Assembly: GCF_026810505.1 (NCBI RefSeq)
Contig: NZ_CP101750.1
Span: forward strand, 6,381,501 to 6,445,500
Source of the DNA: Streptomyces sp. Je 1-369
Lineage (GTDB): Bacteria; Actinomycetota; Actinomycetes; Streptomycetales; Streptomycetaceae
Length of the DNA stretch: 64,000 bases
Reading direction: 5' to 3'
Positions within the stretch are counted from its first letter, which is position 1, and the number at the start of each line of letters is the position of its first letter. The notes below the pieces were generated by a model that was given only the letters and a program-made list of their open reading frames with translations, was not told the DNA's origin and made no database searches. Positions 1 to 10,612 of this stretch are shown one piece after another. The translations under genes were made by a program, and so were the position numbers.

Positions 1-1
1 C

Positions 2-241
2 GGCGTGGAAGAAGGGGTGCGGCCCACCGTGCGGCTCCTCGTCGACCCCGAACTCGACGGCACCACCGGCCGTTACTTCGACCGGTACACCGACACCCGC
101 GCCCACGAGCAGGCGTACGACACCGGGGCGAGGGCCCGACTGATGGAGCTGACCCACCGTCTCCTCGGCCTCCCCCGAGGGAGCGAACGCTGCGCGAGGA
201 CTGGTAGGAGCGGGGCGGATCGGGTACCAACGATCCAGTAG
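2..241 (+). CDS. SDR-family oxidoreductase, C-terminal fragment
   Basis: Only the last 79 codons lie in the window; the gene starts before base 1. The visible segment contains RLLVDPELDGTTGRYFD, which resembles the C-terminal end of short-chain dehydrogenases of the retinol-dehydrogenase-like type (a DP-x-L-x-G-x-TG-x-YF pattern). The catalytic YxxxK and the Rossmann motif are outside the window, so the family call rests on this tail alone. The last 20 or so residues, after LLGLPRG, look unconserved. The next gene starts 78 bases downstream on the same strand. Confidence 0.6.
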   Translation, partial: GVEEGVRPTVRLLVDPELDGTTGRYFDRYTDTRAHEQAYDTGARARLMELTHRLLGLPRGSERCARTGRSGADRVPTIQ

Positions 242-319
242 CACCAGTCAGTAACCGACCGGGTCACGATCGGGCCGACCGGCCCGACGGCCCCCACTCC
301 GCGGCGAGGTGAGCTCCTC

Positions 320-2263
320 ATGTCCGCACCAACCCCCAAACCGTCCGTGAGCGAACGCGAGGCCCGGCAGGTCGCCGAGGCCGCCCGCGAACAGGACTGG
401 CGCAAGCCGAGCTTCGCCAAGGAACTCTTCCTCGGCCGATTCCGTCTCGACCTCGTCCACCCGCACCCGATGCCGCCCGACGAGGACGCGCAGCGCGGCG
501 AGGAGTTCCTCGCCAAGCTCCGCGACTTCTGCGAGACGAAGATCGACTCGGCCCGCATCGAACGTGAGGCGAAGATCCCCGACGAGGTGCTCAACGGCCT
601 CAAGGAGCTCGGCGCCCTCGGCATGAAGATCGACACGAAGTACGGCGGACTCGGCCTCACGCAGGTCTACTACAACAAGGCCCTCGCCCTCGTCGGCTCC
701 GCCAGCCCCGCGATCGGCGCGCTGCTCTCCGCGCACCAGTCGATCGGCGTACCGCAGCCCCTGAAGATCTTCGGCACGCAGGAGCAGAAGGACGCCTTCC
801 TGCCCCGCTGTGCCCGTACCGACATCACCGCGTTCCTGCTCACCGAGCCCGACGTCGGTTCGGACCCAGCACGTCTGGCCACCATGGCGGTGCCCGACGG
901 CGACGAGTACGTCCTGGACGGCGTGAAGCTGTGGACCACCAACGGCGTCGTCGCGGACCTGCTCGTCGTCATGGCGCGGGTGCCGAAGTCCGAGGGGCAC
1001 AAGGGCGGCATCACCGCGTTCGTCGTGGAAGCGGCGGCCGAGGGCGTCACCGTCGAGAACCGCAACGCGTTCATGGGCCTGCGCGGGCTGGAGAACGGCG
1101 TGACCCGCTTCCACAACGTACGGGTCCCCGCCGCCCACCGCATCGGACCCGAGGGCGCGGGCCTCAAGATCGCCCTCACCACCCTCAACACCGGTCGGCT
1201 CTCGCTGCCCGCCATGTGCGTCGGCGCGGGCAAGTGGTGTCTGAAGATCGCCCGCGAGTGGTCGGCCGCGCGGGAGCAGTGGGGCAAGCCCGTCGCGTTC
1301 CACGAGGCGGTCGGCGCGAAGATCTCCTTCATCGCGGCGACGACGTTCGCACTGGAGGCCGTCCTCGACCTCTCCTCGCAGATGGCCGACGAGGACCGCA
1401 ACGACATCCGCATCGAGGCGGCCCTCGCCAAGCTGTACGGCTCCGAGATGGCCTGTCTGATGGCCGACGAGCTCGTCCAGATCCGCGGCGGCCGCGGCTT
1501 CGAGACCGCCGAGTCCCTCGCGGCCCGCGGCGAGCGCGCCGTGCCCGCCGAGCAGATCCTGCGCGACCTGCGCATCAACCGCATCTTCGAGGGCTCCACC
1601 GAGATCATGCATCTGCTGATCGCCCGCGAGGCGGTGGACGCCCACCTGAAGGTCGCGGGTGACCTCATCGACCCCGACAAGACCCTGTCCGACAAGGCGA
1701 AGGCGGGTGCGCGGGCCGGCGGCTTCTACGCCCGCTGGCTGCCGAAGCTGGTGGCCGGGCCCGGCCAACTACCGCGCTCGTACGCCGAGTTCCACCCGGA
1801 GGGGCACCCCGACCTCTCCGGTCATCTGCGCTACGTCGAGCGGGGCTCCCGCAAGCTGGCCCGCTCCACCTTCTACGCCATGTCCCGCTGGCAGGGGAAG
1901 ATGGAGACCAAGCAGGGCTTCCTCGGCCGTGTCGTCGACATCGGCGCCGAGCTGTTCGCGATGAGCGCGGCGTGCGTACGCGCCGAACTCCTGCGCACCA
2001 CCGAGGACCACGGCCGCGAGGCGTACCAACTGGCCGACGCCTTCTGCCGCCAGTCCCGCATCCGGATCGAGGAGCTCTTCGGCCGGCTGTGGACCAACAC
2101 CGACGACCTGGACCGCAAGGTGGTCAAGGGCGTCCTCTCGGGGACGTACACCTGGCTGGAGGAAGGGATCGTCGACCCCTCCGGTGACGGCCCGTGGATC
2201 GCGGACACCGCGCTGCCCGCCACGCCACGGCCCGACGTGCGCAGGGTGATCAAGGAGGGATGA
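320..2263 (+). CDS. Long acyl-CoA dehydrogenase family protein (647 aa)
   Basis: Flavoprotein expected to carry out alpha,beta-dehydrogenation of acyl-CoA in fatty-acid breakdown. Residues about 60-430 show the ACAD fold: an N-terminal helical domain, LLTEPDVGSDPA in the middle beta domain, and the C-terminal helical domain. The motif RIFEGSTEIM near residue 423 supplies a Glu at the position used as catalytic base in very-long-chain ACADs. A further 200 residues follow, so the protein is much longer than ordinary 380-residue ACADs and matches the VLCAD/ACAD9-like size class. The ATG at 320 follows GAGGTGAGC and was chosen for that reason. Substrate chain length cannot be read from the sequence. 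Confidence 0.88.
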   Translation: MSAPTPKPSVSEREARQVAEAAREQDWRKPSFAKELFLGRFRLDLVHPHPMPPDEDAQRGEEFLAKLRDFCETKIDSARIEREAKIPDEVLNGLKELGALGMKIDTKYGGLGLTQVYYNKALALVGSASPAIGALLSAHQSIGVPQPLKIFGTQEQKDAFLPRCARTDITAFLLTEPDVGSDPARLATMAVPDGDEYVLDGVKLWTTNGVVADLLVVMARVPKSEGHKGGITAFVVEAAAEGVTVENRNAFMGLRGLENGVTRFHNVRVPAAHRIGPEGAGLKIALTTLNTGRLSLPAMCVGAGKWCLKIAREWSAAREQWGKPVAFHEAVGAKISFIAATTFALEAVLDLSSQMADEDRNDIRIEAALAKLYGSEMACLMADELVQIRGGRGFETAESLAARGERAVPAEQILRDLRINRIFEGSTEIMHLLIAREAVDAHLKVAGDLIDPDKTLSDKAKAGARAGGFYARWLPKLVAGPGQLPRSYAEFHPEGHPDLSGHLRYVERGSRKLARSTFYAMSRWQGKMETKQGFLGRVVDIGAELFAMSAACVRAELLRTTEDHGREAYQLADAFCRQSRIRIEELFGRLWTNTDDLDRKVVKGVLSGTYTWLEEGIVDPSGDGPWIADTALPATPRPDVRRVIKEG

Positions 2264-2410
2264 GCGGCCGTCGGCACTGGTCCGGGACGTCGCCCCGGCG
2301 CCCCGGACCGTGCCCTCGTGCCCCAGTGGACCTGCCGCAGGACGGCGGGCGGCGGTGCAGGCGCTGGTGACGCCCGAAGACGCGCCGCCCGGCGCCGATC
2401 CCAGGGAATC

Positions 2411-2626
2411 GGGTCGCCGCGATGACCCGCGCCGGTGCTGTGGGTCGGCGTCCGGTGCGACGCCGCGACCGCCGAGGCCCGCGGGATCGCGCGAGGGGAC
2501 CGGGCCGTGGGCATGGACGCGTCCCAGGCCGAGATCGTCCACCCCCGCACGGTCTACGACGTGGAGATCGACACCGCCCACACCGAGTCGATGGAGTGCG
2601 CGCGGACCATTGCTGCCGCCGTGTGA
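2411..2626 (+). pseudogene. Relic of a chloramphenicol-phosphotransferase-like gene
   Basis: Bases 2435-2626 encode [20 protein letters not shown] followed by [20 protein letters not shown], which resembles the C-terminal third of the chloramphenicol 3-O-phosphotransferase-like P-loop kinase family. Just upstream, in a different frame (2413-2439), the bases read VAAMTRAGA, which fits an earlier segment of the same family. The stretch that should join them is missing and the frame changes at the junction, which suggests an out-of-frame internal deletion. No P-loop or start was found upstream in 2264-2410. The family match is from memory of its consensus. The rest of the 404-base gap before secA holds nothing else recognisable. 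Confidence 0.6.
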
Positions 2627-2667
2627 CCCAGCCCACAATGGGCGGACCGCCCCAAGGAGGGGTCGCC

Positions 2668-5391
2668 ATGGCCGTCCTCAGGCTGGATCAACTCACCGGC
2701 AGGATCATGCGCGCGGGCGAAGGCAGAATGCTGCGCAAACTCGAACGCGTCCGGGATCAGGTCAACTCCATAGAGGGCGAGATGGAGCGGCTCTCCGACG
2801 CCGAACTCCGCGCTCTCACCGACGAGTACAAGGAGCGGCACGCCGACGGGGAGAGCCTCGACGCGCTGCTCCCCGAGGCCTTCGCGACCGTCCGCGAGGC
2901 CGCCCGGCGCGTCCTCGGCATGCGCCACTTCGACGTCCAGGTGATGGGCGGCGCGGCACTCCACCTCGGCAACATCGCCGAAATGCAGACGGGCGAGGGA
3001 AAGACCCTCTCCGCCACGCTGCCCGCGTATCTGAACGCCCTGGCCGGTGCGGGAGTTCACCTCGTCACGGTCAACGATTACCTGGCCGAGCGCGACGCCC
3101 GGTGGATGGGCCGCGCCTACCGCTTCCTCGGTCTGACCGTCGGCGTCATCGAGGCGGACATGAGCCCGGACGACCGCCGCGCCGCCTACGCCTGCGACAT
3201 CACGTACGGCACGAACAACGAATTCGGCTTCGACTACCTGCGCGACAACATGGCCTGGTCGAAGAGCGAACTGGTGCAGCGCGGGCACCACTTCGCGATC
3301 GTCGACGAAGCGGACTCCATCCTCATCGACGAGGCCCGCACCCCCCTCATCATCTCGGGCCCCGCCGACCAGCCGACACACTGGTACGGATTCTTCGCCG
3401 AAGCCGTCCGCGGAATGCGGGGCATCGCGGTGCAGGACGAGAAGTACACGGCACCCCAGCGCAAACTGGAACTCGCGGAACTGCGCGCCGCGTACGACTA
3501 CGAGTACGACCCGAAGAAACGCACCGTGGCCATCCTGGACAGCGGCGTGGAATTCCTCGAGGACCAGCTGGGCATCGACAACTTCTACGACTCCGCCCAC
3601 ACCTCGCTCATCGGCCAGCTGCACAACGCGCTCAAGGCGAAGGAGCACTTCAAGAAGGACAAGGACTACGTCGTCACCGACGGAGAAGTTCTGATCGTCG
3701 ACGAGCACACCGGCCGCATCCTCGCGGGACGCCGCTACAACGAAGGCGTCCACCAGGCCATCGAGGCCAAGGAGGGCGTGGAGATCAAGGACGAGAACCA
3801 GACGCTCGCCACGATCACCCTGCAGAATTTCTTCCGCCTCTACGGAAAGCTCTCCGGAATGACCGGCACGGCCATGACGGAGGCCGCCGAGTTCCACCAG
3901 ATCTACAAACTCCACGTCGTGCCCATCCCCACCAACAAACCGATGATCCGGGCCGACAAGCCCGACGTCATCTACCGCGACGAGTCCGTCAAATTCGAGG
4001 CGGTCGTCGCCGACATCATCGAAAAACACCGCACGGGGCAGCCGATCCTCGTCGGCACCGTCTCCGTCGCGAAGTCCGAGCACCTCTCCGCCCTGCTCGC
4101 CGGGCGCGGCATCCGGCACGAGGTGCTCAACGCCAAGAACCACCTGCGCGAGGCACAGATCGTCGCGCAGGCGGGCCGCAAGGGCGCCGTCACCGTCGCC
4201 ACGAACATGGCGGGCCGCGGCACCGACATCATGCTCGGCGGAAACCCCGACGCCATGGCGGAGGCCGAGCTCCGCGCGGACGGCCGCACCCCGGAGGGCG
4301 ACCCGGACGGATACCGCACGGCCCTGGACCGCATCACCGCCGAGGCCACCGCCGAACACGACGAGGTCACCGGCCTCGGCGGCCTCTACGTCCTCGGCAC
4401 CGAACGCCACGAGTCGCGCCGCATCGACAACCAGCTGCGCGGCCGCTCCGGCCGCCAGGGCGACCCAGGACGCTCCCGCTTCTACCTCTCGCTCGGCGAC
4501 GACCTGATGCGCCTGTTCCGCGCCGAACTCGTCGAACGCGTCATGCTCATGGCCAACGTCCCCGACGACGTGCCCATCGAGAACAAGATGGTGACCCGCG
4601 CCATCGCCTCCGCACAGTCCCAGGTCGAGCAGCACCACTTCGAGACCCGCAAGAACGTCCTCAAGTACGACGAGGTCCTCAACCGTCAGCGCGGCCTCAT
4701 CTACCAGGAGCGCCGCCGTGTCCTGGAGGGCGAGGACCTGCGCGAACAGGTGCACCACTTCATGGCCGACACCATCGACGCGTACGTGGCCGCCGAGACC
4801 GCGGACGGCTTCGCGGAGGAGTGGGACCTGGGGCGGCTCTGGACCGCCTGCCGCCTGCTCTACCCCGCCCGCGTCACCACCGCCGACCTCGACCGGGAGG
4901 CGGGCGGCCGCGCCGACGTGACCCCGCCGCTGATCACCGAGACCCTCACCGACGACATCCACGCACGCTACGAGGAACGCGAGCGCGCCCTCGGCCCCGA
5001 CGTCATGCGCGAACTGGAGCGCCGCGTGGTGCTCTCCGTCCTCGACCGGAAATGGCGCGAGCACCTGTACGAGATGGACTACCTCCAAGAGGGCATCTGG
5101 ATGCGGTCCTACCTCGGCAGGGACCCCCTGTTCGAGTTCCAGCGAGAGGGCTTCGACCTGTTCACCGCCATGATGGACGCCATCAAGGAGGAGTCCGTCG
5201 GCTACCTCTTCAACCTGGACGTCCGCGCCGAGAGCCTGGAGGCGCGCAAGGCCGAAGGCCAACTCCGCTTCAGCGCACCGACGATGGACACCGCGGAGGG
5301 CGTCCAGGAGGGCGGTTTCGACGCCCGTGAGGACACCCGTGACGACATTCGCGGCGACACCGGCGGCGACACCCGCGACAAGAAGGGGTGA
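2668..5391 (+). CDS. secA: SecA-type preprotein translocase ATPase, paralogue without zinc tail (907 aa)
   Basis: ATPase motor that pushes unfolded preproteins through SecYEG. The Walker A motif MQTGEGKT is at residues 106-113 and the DEAD-type Walker B VDEADS at about 212-217. Motifs of the second ATPase lobe ([23 protein letters not shown]) and the helical wing sequence [11 protein letters not shown] are intact. The ATG at 2668 follows AAGGAGG, which decides the start over upstream in-frame codons. The protein ends in an acidic/basic tail (about residues 885-907, ...TRDKKG) with no CxC...CH zinc-binding site. It is close to actinobacterial SecA1 throughout but shorter. Streptomyces usually carries its main secA elsewhere, so this is probably a second copy; that is an inference. 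Confidence 0.88.
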   Translation: MAVLRLDQLTGRIMRAGEGRMLRKLERVRDQVNSIEGEMERLSDAELRALTDEYKERHADGESLDALLPEAFATVREAARRVLGMRHFDVQVMGGAALHLGNIAEMQTGEGKTLSATLPAYLNALAGAGVHLVTVNDYLAERDARWMGRAYRFLGLTVGVIEADMSPDDRRAAYACDITYGTNNEFGFDYLRDNMAWSKSELVQRGHHFAIVDEADSILIDEARTPLIISGPADQPTHWYGFFAEAVRGMRGIAVQDEKYTAPQRKLELAELRAAYDYEYDPKKRTVAILDSGVEFLEDQLGIDNFYDSAHTSLIGQLHNALKAKEHFKKDKDYVVTDGEVLIVDEHTGRILAGRRYNEGVHQAIEAKEGVEIKDENQTLATITLQNFFRLYGKLSGMTGTAMTEAAEFHQIYKLHVVPIPTNKPMIRADKPDVIYRDESVKFEAVVADIIEKHRTGQPILVGTVSVAKSEHLSALLAGRGIRHEVLNAKNHLREAQIVAQAGRKGAVTVATNMAGRGTDIMLGGNPDAMAEAELRADGRTPEGDPDGYRTALDRITAEATAEHDEVTGLGGLYVLGTERHESRRIDNQLRGRSGRQGDPGRSRFYLSLGDDLMRLFRAELVERVMLMANVPDDVPIENKMVTRAIASAQSQVEQHHFETRKNVLKYDEVLNRQRGLIYQERRRVLEGEDLREQVHHFMADTIDAYVAAETADGFAEEWDLGRLWTACRLLYPARVTTADLDREAGGRADVTPPLITETLTDDIHARYEERERALGPDVMRELERRVVLSVLDRKWREHLYEMDYLQEGIWMRSYLGRDPLFEFQREGFDLFTAMMDAIKEESVGYLFNLDVRAESLEARKAEGQLRFSAPTMDTAEGVQEGGFDAREDTRDDIRGDTGGDTRDKKG

Positions 5392-5446
5392 CCCGGATCG
5401 GGCACGCCCTGTCGGGCCGGGCCCGGGATGCGGCCACAATAGGGGG

Positions 5447-6715
5447 ATGAGCGACAGCGCATCCCCACTCGCCGACCCGCATCTCGTCTTCGACCCCCTC
5501 ACGGGGGACGGGCCGCGGGACATCGTGATCCTCGGCTCCACGGGTTCGATCGGCACCCAGGCCATCGATCTCGTCCGGCGCAACCCGGACCGCTTCCGCG
5601 TCACCGCGCTGTCCGCCGCGGGCGGCCGCGTCGGCCTCCTCGCCGAGCAGGCGCGTCAGCTGCGGGTCGGGACGGTCGCGGTCGCCGACGAGAACGCCGT
5701 ACCGGCACTGCGCGAGGCACTGAAGGGGCAGTACGCCGCGGGGGAGGCGCTGCCCGAGATCCTGGCCGGACCCGACGCCGCGGCACAGCTCGCCGCGTCC
5801 GACTGCCACACCGTCCTCAACGGGATCACCGGCTCCATCGGCCTCGCGCCGACGCTCGCCGCCCTCGAGGCGGGCCGCACCCTCGCGCTCGCCAACAAGG
5901 AATCCCTCATCGTCGGCGGGCCCCTCGTCAAGGCGCTCGCCAAGCCCGGCCAGATCATCCCGGTCGACTCCGAGCACGCCGCGCTCTTCCAGGCACTGGC
6001 CGCGGGCACGCGCGCGGACGTACGGAAACTGGTCGTCACCGCCTCCGGCGGCCCCTTCCGGGGACGTACCAAGGCCGACCTGGCGAACGTCACCCCCGAG
6101 GACGCGCTGGCGCACCCCACCTGGGCCATGGGCCCGGTCATCACCGTCAACTCCGCGACGCTGGTCAACAAGGGCCTCGAGGTCATCGAGGCGCACCTGC
6201 TCTACGACATCCCCTTCGACCGCATCGAGGTCGTCGTCCACCCGCAGTCGTACGTCCACTCCATGGTGGAGTTCACCGACGGCTCGACCCTCGCCCAGGC
6301 CACCCCGCCCGACATGAGCGGCCCCATCGCCATCGGTATCGGCTGGCCCGAGCGCATCCCCGGCGCCGCCCCCGCCTTCGACTGGACGAAGGCGTCGAGC
6401 TGGGAATTCTTCCCCCTCGACAACGACGCGTTCCCGTCGGTCGGGCTCGCCCGGCACGTCGGAGAGCTCGCGGGCACGGCCCCGGCAGTGTTCAATGCCG
6501 CCAATGAGGAGTGCGTGGACGCGTTCCTGAAGGGCGCGCTGCCCTTCAACGGCATCATGGAGACCGTCACGAGGACGGTGGAGGAACACGAGACCGCCGT
6601 CACCGGCGGGCCGGGAACCTCCCTGACCGTCGCGGACGTCCTCGAAGCGGAGACCTGGGCGCGTGCTCGGGCACGCGAACTGGCAGCAAAGACGACCGCG
6701 GAGGCCCGTGCATGA
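5447..6715 (+). CDS. dxr: 1-deoxy-D-xylulose 5-phosphate reductoisomerase
   Basis: Second enzyme of the MEP (non-mevalonate) isoprenoid pathway: rearranges and reduces DXP to MEP with NADPH and a divalent metal. The NADPH-binding motif [11 protein letters not shown] is near the N terminus. The metal/substrate motifs [19 protein letters not shown] and SGGPFRG are all present. Length is 422 residues, usual for the family. The ATG at 5447 preceded by AGGGGG was chosen over an in-frame ATG at 5327 that lies inside the end of secA. It overlaps the next gene by ATGA (6712-6715), so the two are translationally coupled. ispG follows about 1.5 kb downstream. Confidence 0.96.
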   Translation: MSDSASPLADPHLVFDPLTGDGPRDIVILGSTGSIGTQAIDLVRRNPDRFRVTALSAAGGRVGLLAEQARQLRVGTVAVADENAVPALREALKGQYAAGEALPEILAGPDAAAQLAASDCHTVLNGITGSIGLAPTLAALEAGRTLALANKESLIVGGPLVKALAKPGQIIPVDSEHAALFQALAAGTRADVRKLVVTASGGPFRGRTKADLANVTPEDALAHPTWAMGPVITVNSATLVNKGLEVIEAHLLYDIPFDRIEVVVHPQSYVHSMVEFTDGSTLAQATPPDMSGPIAIGIGWPERIPGAAPAFDWTKASSWEFFPLDNDAFPSVGLARHVGELAGTAPAVFNAANEECVDAFLKGALPFNGIMETVTRTVEEHETAVTGGPGTSLTVADVLEAETWARARARELAAKTTAEARA

Positions 6716-8013
6716 CGACACTGATGATGATCCTCGGGATAGTCGTCTTCGTGATCGGGCTGCTCTTCTCGATCGCCTGGCACGAACTGGGGCACCTGTC
6801 GACCGCCAAGATGTTCGGCATCCGCGTGCCGCAGTACATGGTGGGCTTCGGACCGACCCTCTTCTCGCGCAAGAAGGGCGACACCGAGTACGGCGTCAAG
6901 GCGATCCCCCTCGGCGGGTACATCCGCATGATCGGCATGTTCCCGCCCGGCGCCGACGGCCGCATAGAGGCACGGTCCACGTCCCCCTGGCGCGGCATGA
7001 TCGAGGACGCGCGCTCGGCGGCGTTCGAGGAGCTCAAGCCCGGCGACGAGACCCGCCTCTTCTACACGCGCAAGCCCTGGAAGCGCGTGATCGTGATGTT
7101 CGCCGGGCCGTTCATGAACCTGATCCTCGCCGTGGCGATCTTCCTCGGCGTGATGATGACGTTCGGCATCAGCAGCCAGACGACCCAGGTCGGCAAGGTC
7201 TCCGACTGCGTCATCCAGCAGAGCGAGAACCGCGCCAAGTGCGAGAAGGGCGACAAGGCCGCGCCCGCCAAGGCGGCAGGCCTGAAGCCCGGCGACAAGA
7301 TCGTCGCCTTCCAGGGCACGTCCGTCGACGACTGGTCCGCGCTCCAGTCGAAGATCCGCGAGACCATCGGCCCGGCCACGATCACGGTCGAGCGCGACGG
7401 CAAGCGGGTCGACCTGCACGCCAACCTCATCAGGAACCAGGTCACCAAGACCGACGGCGACGGCGCGTACGTGGAGGGCAAGTACGTCTACGCCGGCTTC
7501 CTCGGCTTCACCCCCGCCACCGGCATCGTGCAGCAGTCCTTCGGCGACTCCGTCGACCGCATGGGCGACATGATGGAGAACGGCGTCGAGTCGATCATCG
7601 CCCTGCCGTCCAAGATCCCCGACCTGTGGAACGCGGCGTTCGGCGACGGCGAACGCAAGCAGGACTCCCCGATGGGCGTCGTCGGCGCGGCCCGCGTGGG
7701 CGGCGACGTGTTCACCCTGGACATCCCGCCGGAGAACCAGATCGCGATGATGCTGTTCCTCATCGCGGGCTTCAACCTCTCGCTCTTCCTCTTCAACATG
7801 CTGCCGCTGCTCCCGCTCGACGGCGGCCACATCGCGGGCGCCCTGTGGGAGTCCCTGCGCCGCAACGCCGCGAAGGTCCTGCGCCGCCCCGACCCGGGCC
7901 CGTTCGACGTCGCCAAGCTGATGCCGGTCGCCTACGTGGTGGCGGGGATCTTCATCTGCTTCACGATCCTCGTCCTCATCGCGGACGTGGTGAACCCGGT
8001 CAGAATCTCCTGA
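6712..8013 (+). CDS. rseP: Site-2 protease, RseP/M50 family membrane zinc metalloprotease
   Basis: Intramembrane metalloprotease that cuts transmembrane segments, typically anti-sigma factors. The zinc motif HELGH is at residues 24-28 inside the first membrane helix. The second metal-ligand motif LPLDGGH has its Asp at residue 370 inside a late helix. A PDZ domain lies between (about residues 175-260, [16 protein letters not shown]). Further hydrophobic segments occur near residues 120-145 and 385-430. Start is the ATG at 6712, overlapping the dxr stop. The coupling of dxr with this protease is common in bacteria; the substrate in this organism is unknown. Confidence 0.93.
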   Translation: MTTLMMILGIVVFVIGLLFSIAWHELGHLSTAKMFGIRVPQYMVGFGPTLFSRKKGDTEYGVKAIPLGGYIRMIGMFPPGADGRIEARSTSPWRGMIEDARSAAFEELKPGDETRLFYTRKPWKRVIVMFAGPFMNLILAVAIFLGVMMTFGISSQTTQVGKVSDCVIQQSENRAKCEKGDKAAPAKAAGLKPGDKIVAFQGTSVDDWSALQSKIRETIGPATITVERDGKRVDLHANLIRNQVTKTDGDGAYVEGKYVYAGFLGFTPATGIVQQSFGDSVDRMGDMMENGVESIIALPSKIPDLWNAAFGDGERKQDSPMGVVGAARVGGDVFTLDIPPENQIAMMLFLIAGFNLSLFLFNMLPLLPLDGGHIAGALWESLRRNAAKVLRRPDPGPFDVAKLMPVAYVVAGIFICFTILVLIADVVNPVRIS

Positions 8014-8204
8014 TTACGAGAAATTTACGGCGCCCCGGCACCTTGTGTGTCGGGTCGCCCACCATTGGGTGGACTTCCGGACGTGATGTGCCCGGGCCCG
8101 GTGGGGTGCCGTAATCTCGAATCCGGAGCCCGCCGATCTCGGGACCTGAAAGCACACGTAGTGCTCGACACTCCGTGATCCACACTCTTGGGGATGCTCG
8201 CCAG

Positions 8205-9362
8205 ATGACTGCCGTATCGCTCGGAATCCCGTCCGTTCCGACCAAGCTCGCCGACCGAAGGGTCAGCCGTAAGATCCAGGTCGGCACGGTGGCCGTGGGC
8301 GGCGACGCACCGGTCTCGGTCCAGTCGATGACGACGACGCGCACGTCCGACATCGGCGCCACGCTGCAGCAGATCGCGGAGCTGACGGCTTCCGGCTGCC
8401 AGATCGTGCGCGTCGCCTGCCCGACGCAGGACGACGCGGACGCGCTCGCCACGATCGCGCGCAAGTCGCAGATCCCGGTGATCGCCGACATCCACTTCCA
8501 GCCGAAGTACGTGTTCGCGGCGATCGACGCCGGGTGTGCGGCGGTCCGCGTCAACCCGGGCAACATCAAGCAGTTCGACGACAAGGTCAAGGAGATCGCG
8601 CGGGCCGCGAAGGACGCGGGCACGCCGATCCGCATCGGCGTCAACGCGGGCTCCCTGGACGCGCGCCTCCTCAAGAAGTACGGCAAGGCGACCCCCGAGG
8701 CGCTCGTCGAGTCGGCCCTCTGGGAGGCGTCCCTCTTCGAGGAGCACGACTTCCGCGACATCAAGATCTCGGTCAAGCACAACGACCCGGTCGTCATGGT
8801 CAACGCGTACCGCCAGCTCGCGGCCCAGTGCGACTACCCGCTCCACCTCGGCGTGACCGAGGCGGGCCCCGCCTTCCAGGGCACGATCAAGTCCGCCGTC
8901 GCGTTCGGCGCGCTGCTCTCCGAGGGCATCGGCGACACGATCCGTGTCTCCCTCTCCGCGCCGCCCGCGGAGGAGATCAAGGTCGGCATCCAGATCCTCG
9001 AATCCCTCAACCTGCGCCAGCGCCGCCTGGAGATCGTCTCCTGCCCGTCCTGCGGCCGCGCCCAGGTCGACGTCTACAAGCTCGCCGAAGAGGTCACCGC
9101 CGGCCTCGACGGCATGGAGGTCCCGCTCCGCGTCGCCGTCATGGGCTGCGTCGTGAACGGACCCGGCGAGGCCCGCGAGGCCGACCTCGGCGTCGCCTCC
9201 GGCAACGGCAAGGGCCAGATCTTCGTCAAGGGCGAGGTCATCAAGACGGTGCCCGAGTCCAAGATCGTGGAGACGCTGATCGATGAGGCGATGAAGATTG
9301 CGGAGCAGATGGAAAAGGACGGAGTGGCCTCCGGCGAGCCCACGATCTCCGTCGCAGGCTGA
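8205..9362 (+). CDS. ispG: 4-hydroxy-3-methylbut-2-en-1-yl diphosphate synthase
   Basis: Iron-sulfur enzyme of the MEP pathway: converts MEcPP to HMBPP. The three cluster cysteines are visible as Cys280 and Cys283 (SCPSCGRA) and Cys315 ([11 protein letters not shown]). An N-terminal TIM-barrel segment carries [10 protein letters not shown] and ADIHF. Length is 385 residues, the short bacterial form without the insert domain. The ATG at 8205 gives the expected start [18 protein letters not shown]; an upstream in-frame codon at 8175 is possible. A 191-base gap separates it from the protease gene, so it may have its own promoter. The 3' side runs directly into the repeat block. Confidence 0.96.
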   Translation: MTAVSLGIPSVPTKLADRRVSRKIQVGTVAVGGDAPVSVQSMTTTRTSDIGATLQQIAELTASGCQIVRVACPTQDDADALATIARKSQIPVIADIHFQPKYVFAAIDAGCAAVRVNPGNIKQFDDKVKEIARAAKDAGTPIRIGVNAGSLDARLLKKYGKATPEALVESALWEASLFEEHDFRDIKISVKHNDPVVMVNAYRQLAAQCDYPLHLGVTEAGPAFQGTIKSAVAFGALLSEGIGDTIRVSLSAPPAEEIKVGIQILESLNLRQRRLEIVSCPSCGRAQVDVYKLAEEVTAGLDGMEVPLRVAVMGCVVNGPGEAREADLGVASGNGKGQIFVKGEVIKTVPESKIVETLIDEAMKIAEQMEKDGVASGEPTISVAG

Positions 9363-10264
9363 CCCGCGCACTCCCTCGTGCCCCCGCCTCCCCCCGGAGG
9401 AACGGGGGCACACCCACACCCGCCCCCACCCCTGCCCCCAGGGCACCCCCGGCACCGCCCCGGGTGCCCGGCCTCGCCGGTTGCCCTGCCCCGCGGGTGC
9501 CCTGCCCCCCCCGGTTGCCCTGCCTCGCGGCGCCCCCCCCTCGCGCACCCCACACGGCCCTGCCCCGTAAAGGCCGGGCACCGAACCCGCGCCCTCCATG
9601 CCGCCGCTGCGCGGCGTCCCCCTCCCACCCACCCGCCCGTTCACCCCGCACGGCCCTGTCCCGTAGGACCCCCACGCCCCCACACCGAGCCCGCGCCCCC
9701 CCCCGCCGCTGCGTGGCGGTTGCCTCCCCCCGCCCGCCCGTTCACCCTGCACGGCCTTGTCCCGTAGGGGCGGCCCTGCACTTTCGGAGCGAGTCCGCGC
9801 CCTGCCCCGCCGCTGCGTGGCGGTTGTCTCCCACCCGCCCGCCCGTTCACCCCGCACGGCCCTGTCCCGTAGGGGCGCTGTGCCCCGCACCGAGCCCGCG
9901 CCCCCTGCCCCGCCTGCCCGTTCGCACCGCACCGCCCTGTCCCGTAGCGGTGGCCCTGCACCTTCGGAGCGAGCCCGCGCCCGCCCCCTGCCCCGCCGCT
10001 GCGCGGCGAATGTCTGCCACCCGCCGACCCGTTCACCCTGCACGGCCCTGCCCTGTAGGGCCCCACGCGCCCGCACCGAGTCCGTGCCCCCCACCCCGCT
10101 GCTGCGCCGCGGTCCCCTCCAGCTTGCCCGCCCGTTCACCCCGCACCGTCGTGTCTCGTAGGGGGGCCTATGCCCCAGCAACAAACCCGTGCCTCCCGGC
10201 CCCGCCCGTTCACCCCGCCCCGCAAGGGGCCTAGCCCTGCGGCACCCCGTTGGTGCCGGGTAAC

Positions 10265-10279
10265 GGGTGGGTGGGTGGG
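10265..10279 (+). other. Perfect four-tract G-quadruplex motif (copy 1)
   Basis: Four GGG runs separated by single T bases, GGGTGGGTGGGTGGG, the arrangement that folds most stably into a parallel quadruplex. It lies in a repeat unit that begins near 10250 with GGTGCCGGGTAACGGGTGG. Confidence 0.75.
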
Positions 10280-10382
10280 TGTCATGCCGCGGAGCGGCGC
10301 TGGGCCCGCGCAGCGCATGCGCGCCGCAAGGGATCCGTTCGTCCCGCAGGGTTCCCGCCTCACCGCCAAGGTGCCGAGTCAC

Positions 10383-10397
10383 GGGTGGGTGGGTGGG
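10383..10397 (+). other. Perfect four-tract G-quadruplex motif (copy 2)
   Basis: Identical GGGTGGGTGGGTGGG, in a second copy of the surrounding repeat (GGTGCCGAGTCACGGGTGG) 118 bases after the first. It is followed by three tandem copies of AGCGGCGG at 10411-10434. Confidence 0.75.
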
Positions 10398-10612
10398 CCC
10401 GGCGCCGCGGAGCGGCGGAGCGGCGGAGCGGCGGAAACGCCCCCCGGCCCCGCAGGGCACCGGGGAGGGGAGGGGAGAGGAGGGGACGTCGCCGTGGCGT
10501 CAGGCGCGGCCGCCGCACCCCCGCACCCCAACGGACAAATCCCCCTCCGCACAAGGCGCCCCCGCCAGGTACAGTGCGGAGATCAGCAGACCGTATGGTG
10601 AGGCCCCCGCAC

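Larger units (their letters stand above)
9363..10612. repeat. 1.25-kb gene-free GC-rich block of degenerate ~100-bp repeats
   Basis: No credible gene is present here. Between about 9550 and 10165 the sequence GCACGGCCCTGTCCCGTAGG recurs with variants, starting at 9552, 9648, 9749, 9854, 9929, 10040 and 10143. The spacing is mostly 96-111 bases, with one shorter unit of 75. Each copy is preceded by CCCGTTCACC and most are preceded further upstream by a small inverted repeat of the type CCGCCGCTGCGTGGCGG. Segments beginning ACCGAG or AGCGAG alternate between copies. A different repeat pair follows at about 10250-10400. Open frames through this block read as repetitive Gly/Arg/Pro peptides and are judged artefacts. 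Confidence 0.85.

Noticed and set aside
248..1768. Long minus-strand open frame opposite the acyl-CoA dehydrogenase gene
   Set aside because: It mirrors the codon bias of the plus-strand gene and shows no family pattern; the plus-strand protein is clearly real.
2554..5604. 1016-codon minus-strand open frame opposite secA
   Set aside because: It is the Val/Asp/Glu/Gly-rich shadow typical of high-GC genes; SecA motifs lie on the plus strand.
9641..10066. Repetitive minus-strand frame (CGVNGRAGG-type units) in the repeat block
   Set aside because: It arises from the non-coding repeats, the frame is not kept between units, and no ribosome binding site is seen.
9550..10165. Repeat array as a CRISPR
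   Set aside because: The repeats are degenerate, the spacers resemble each other, the GC is extreme, and no cas genes are near.
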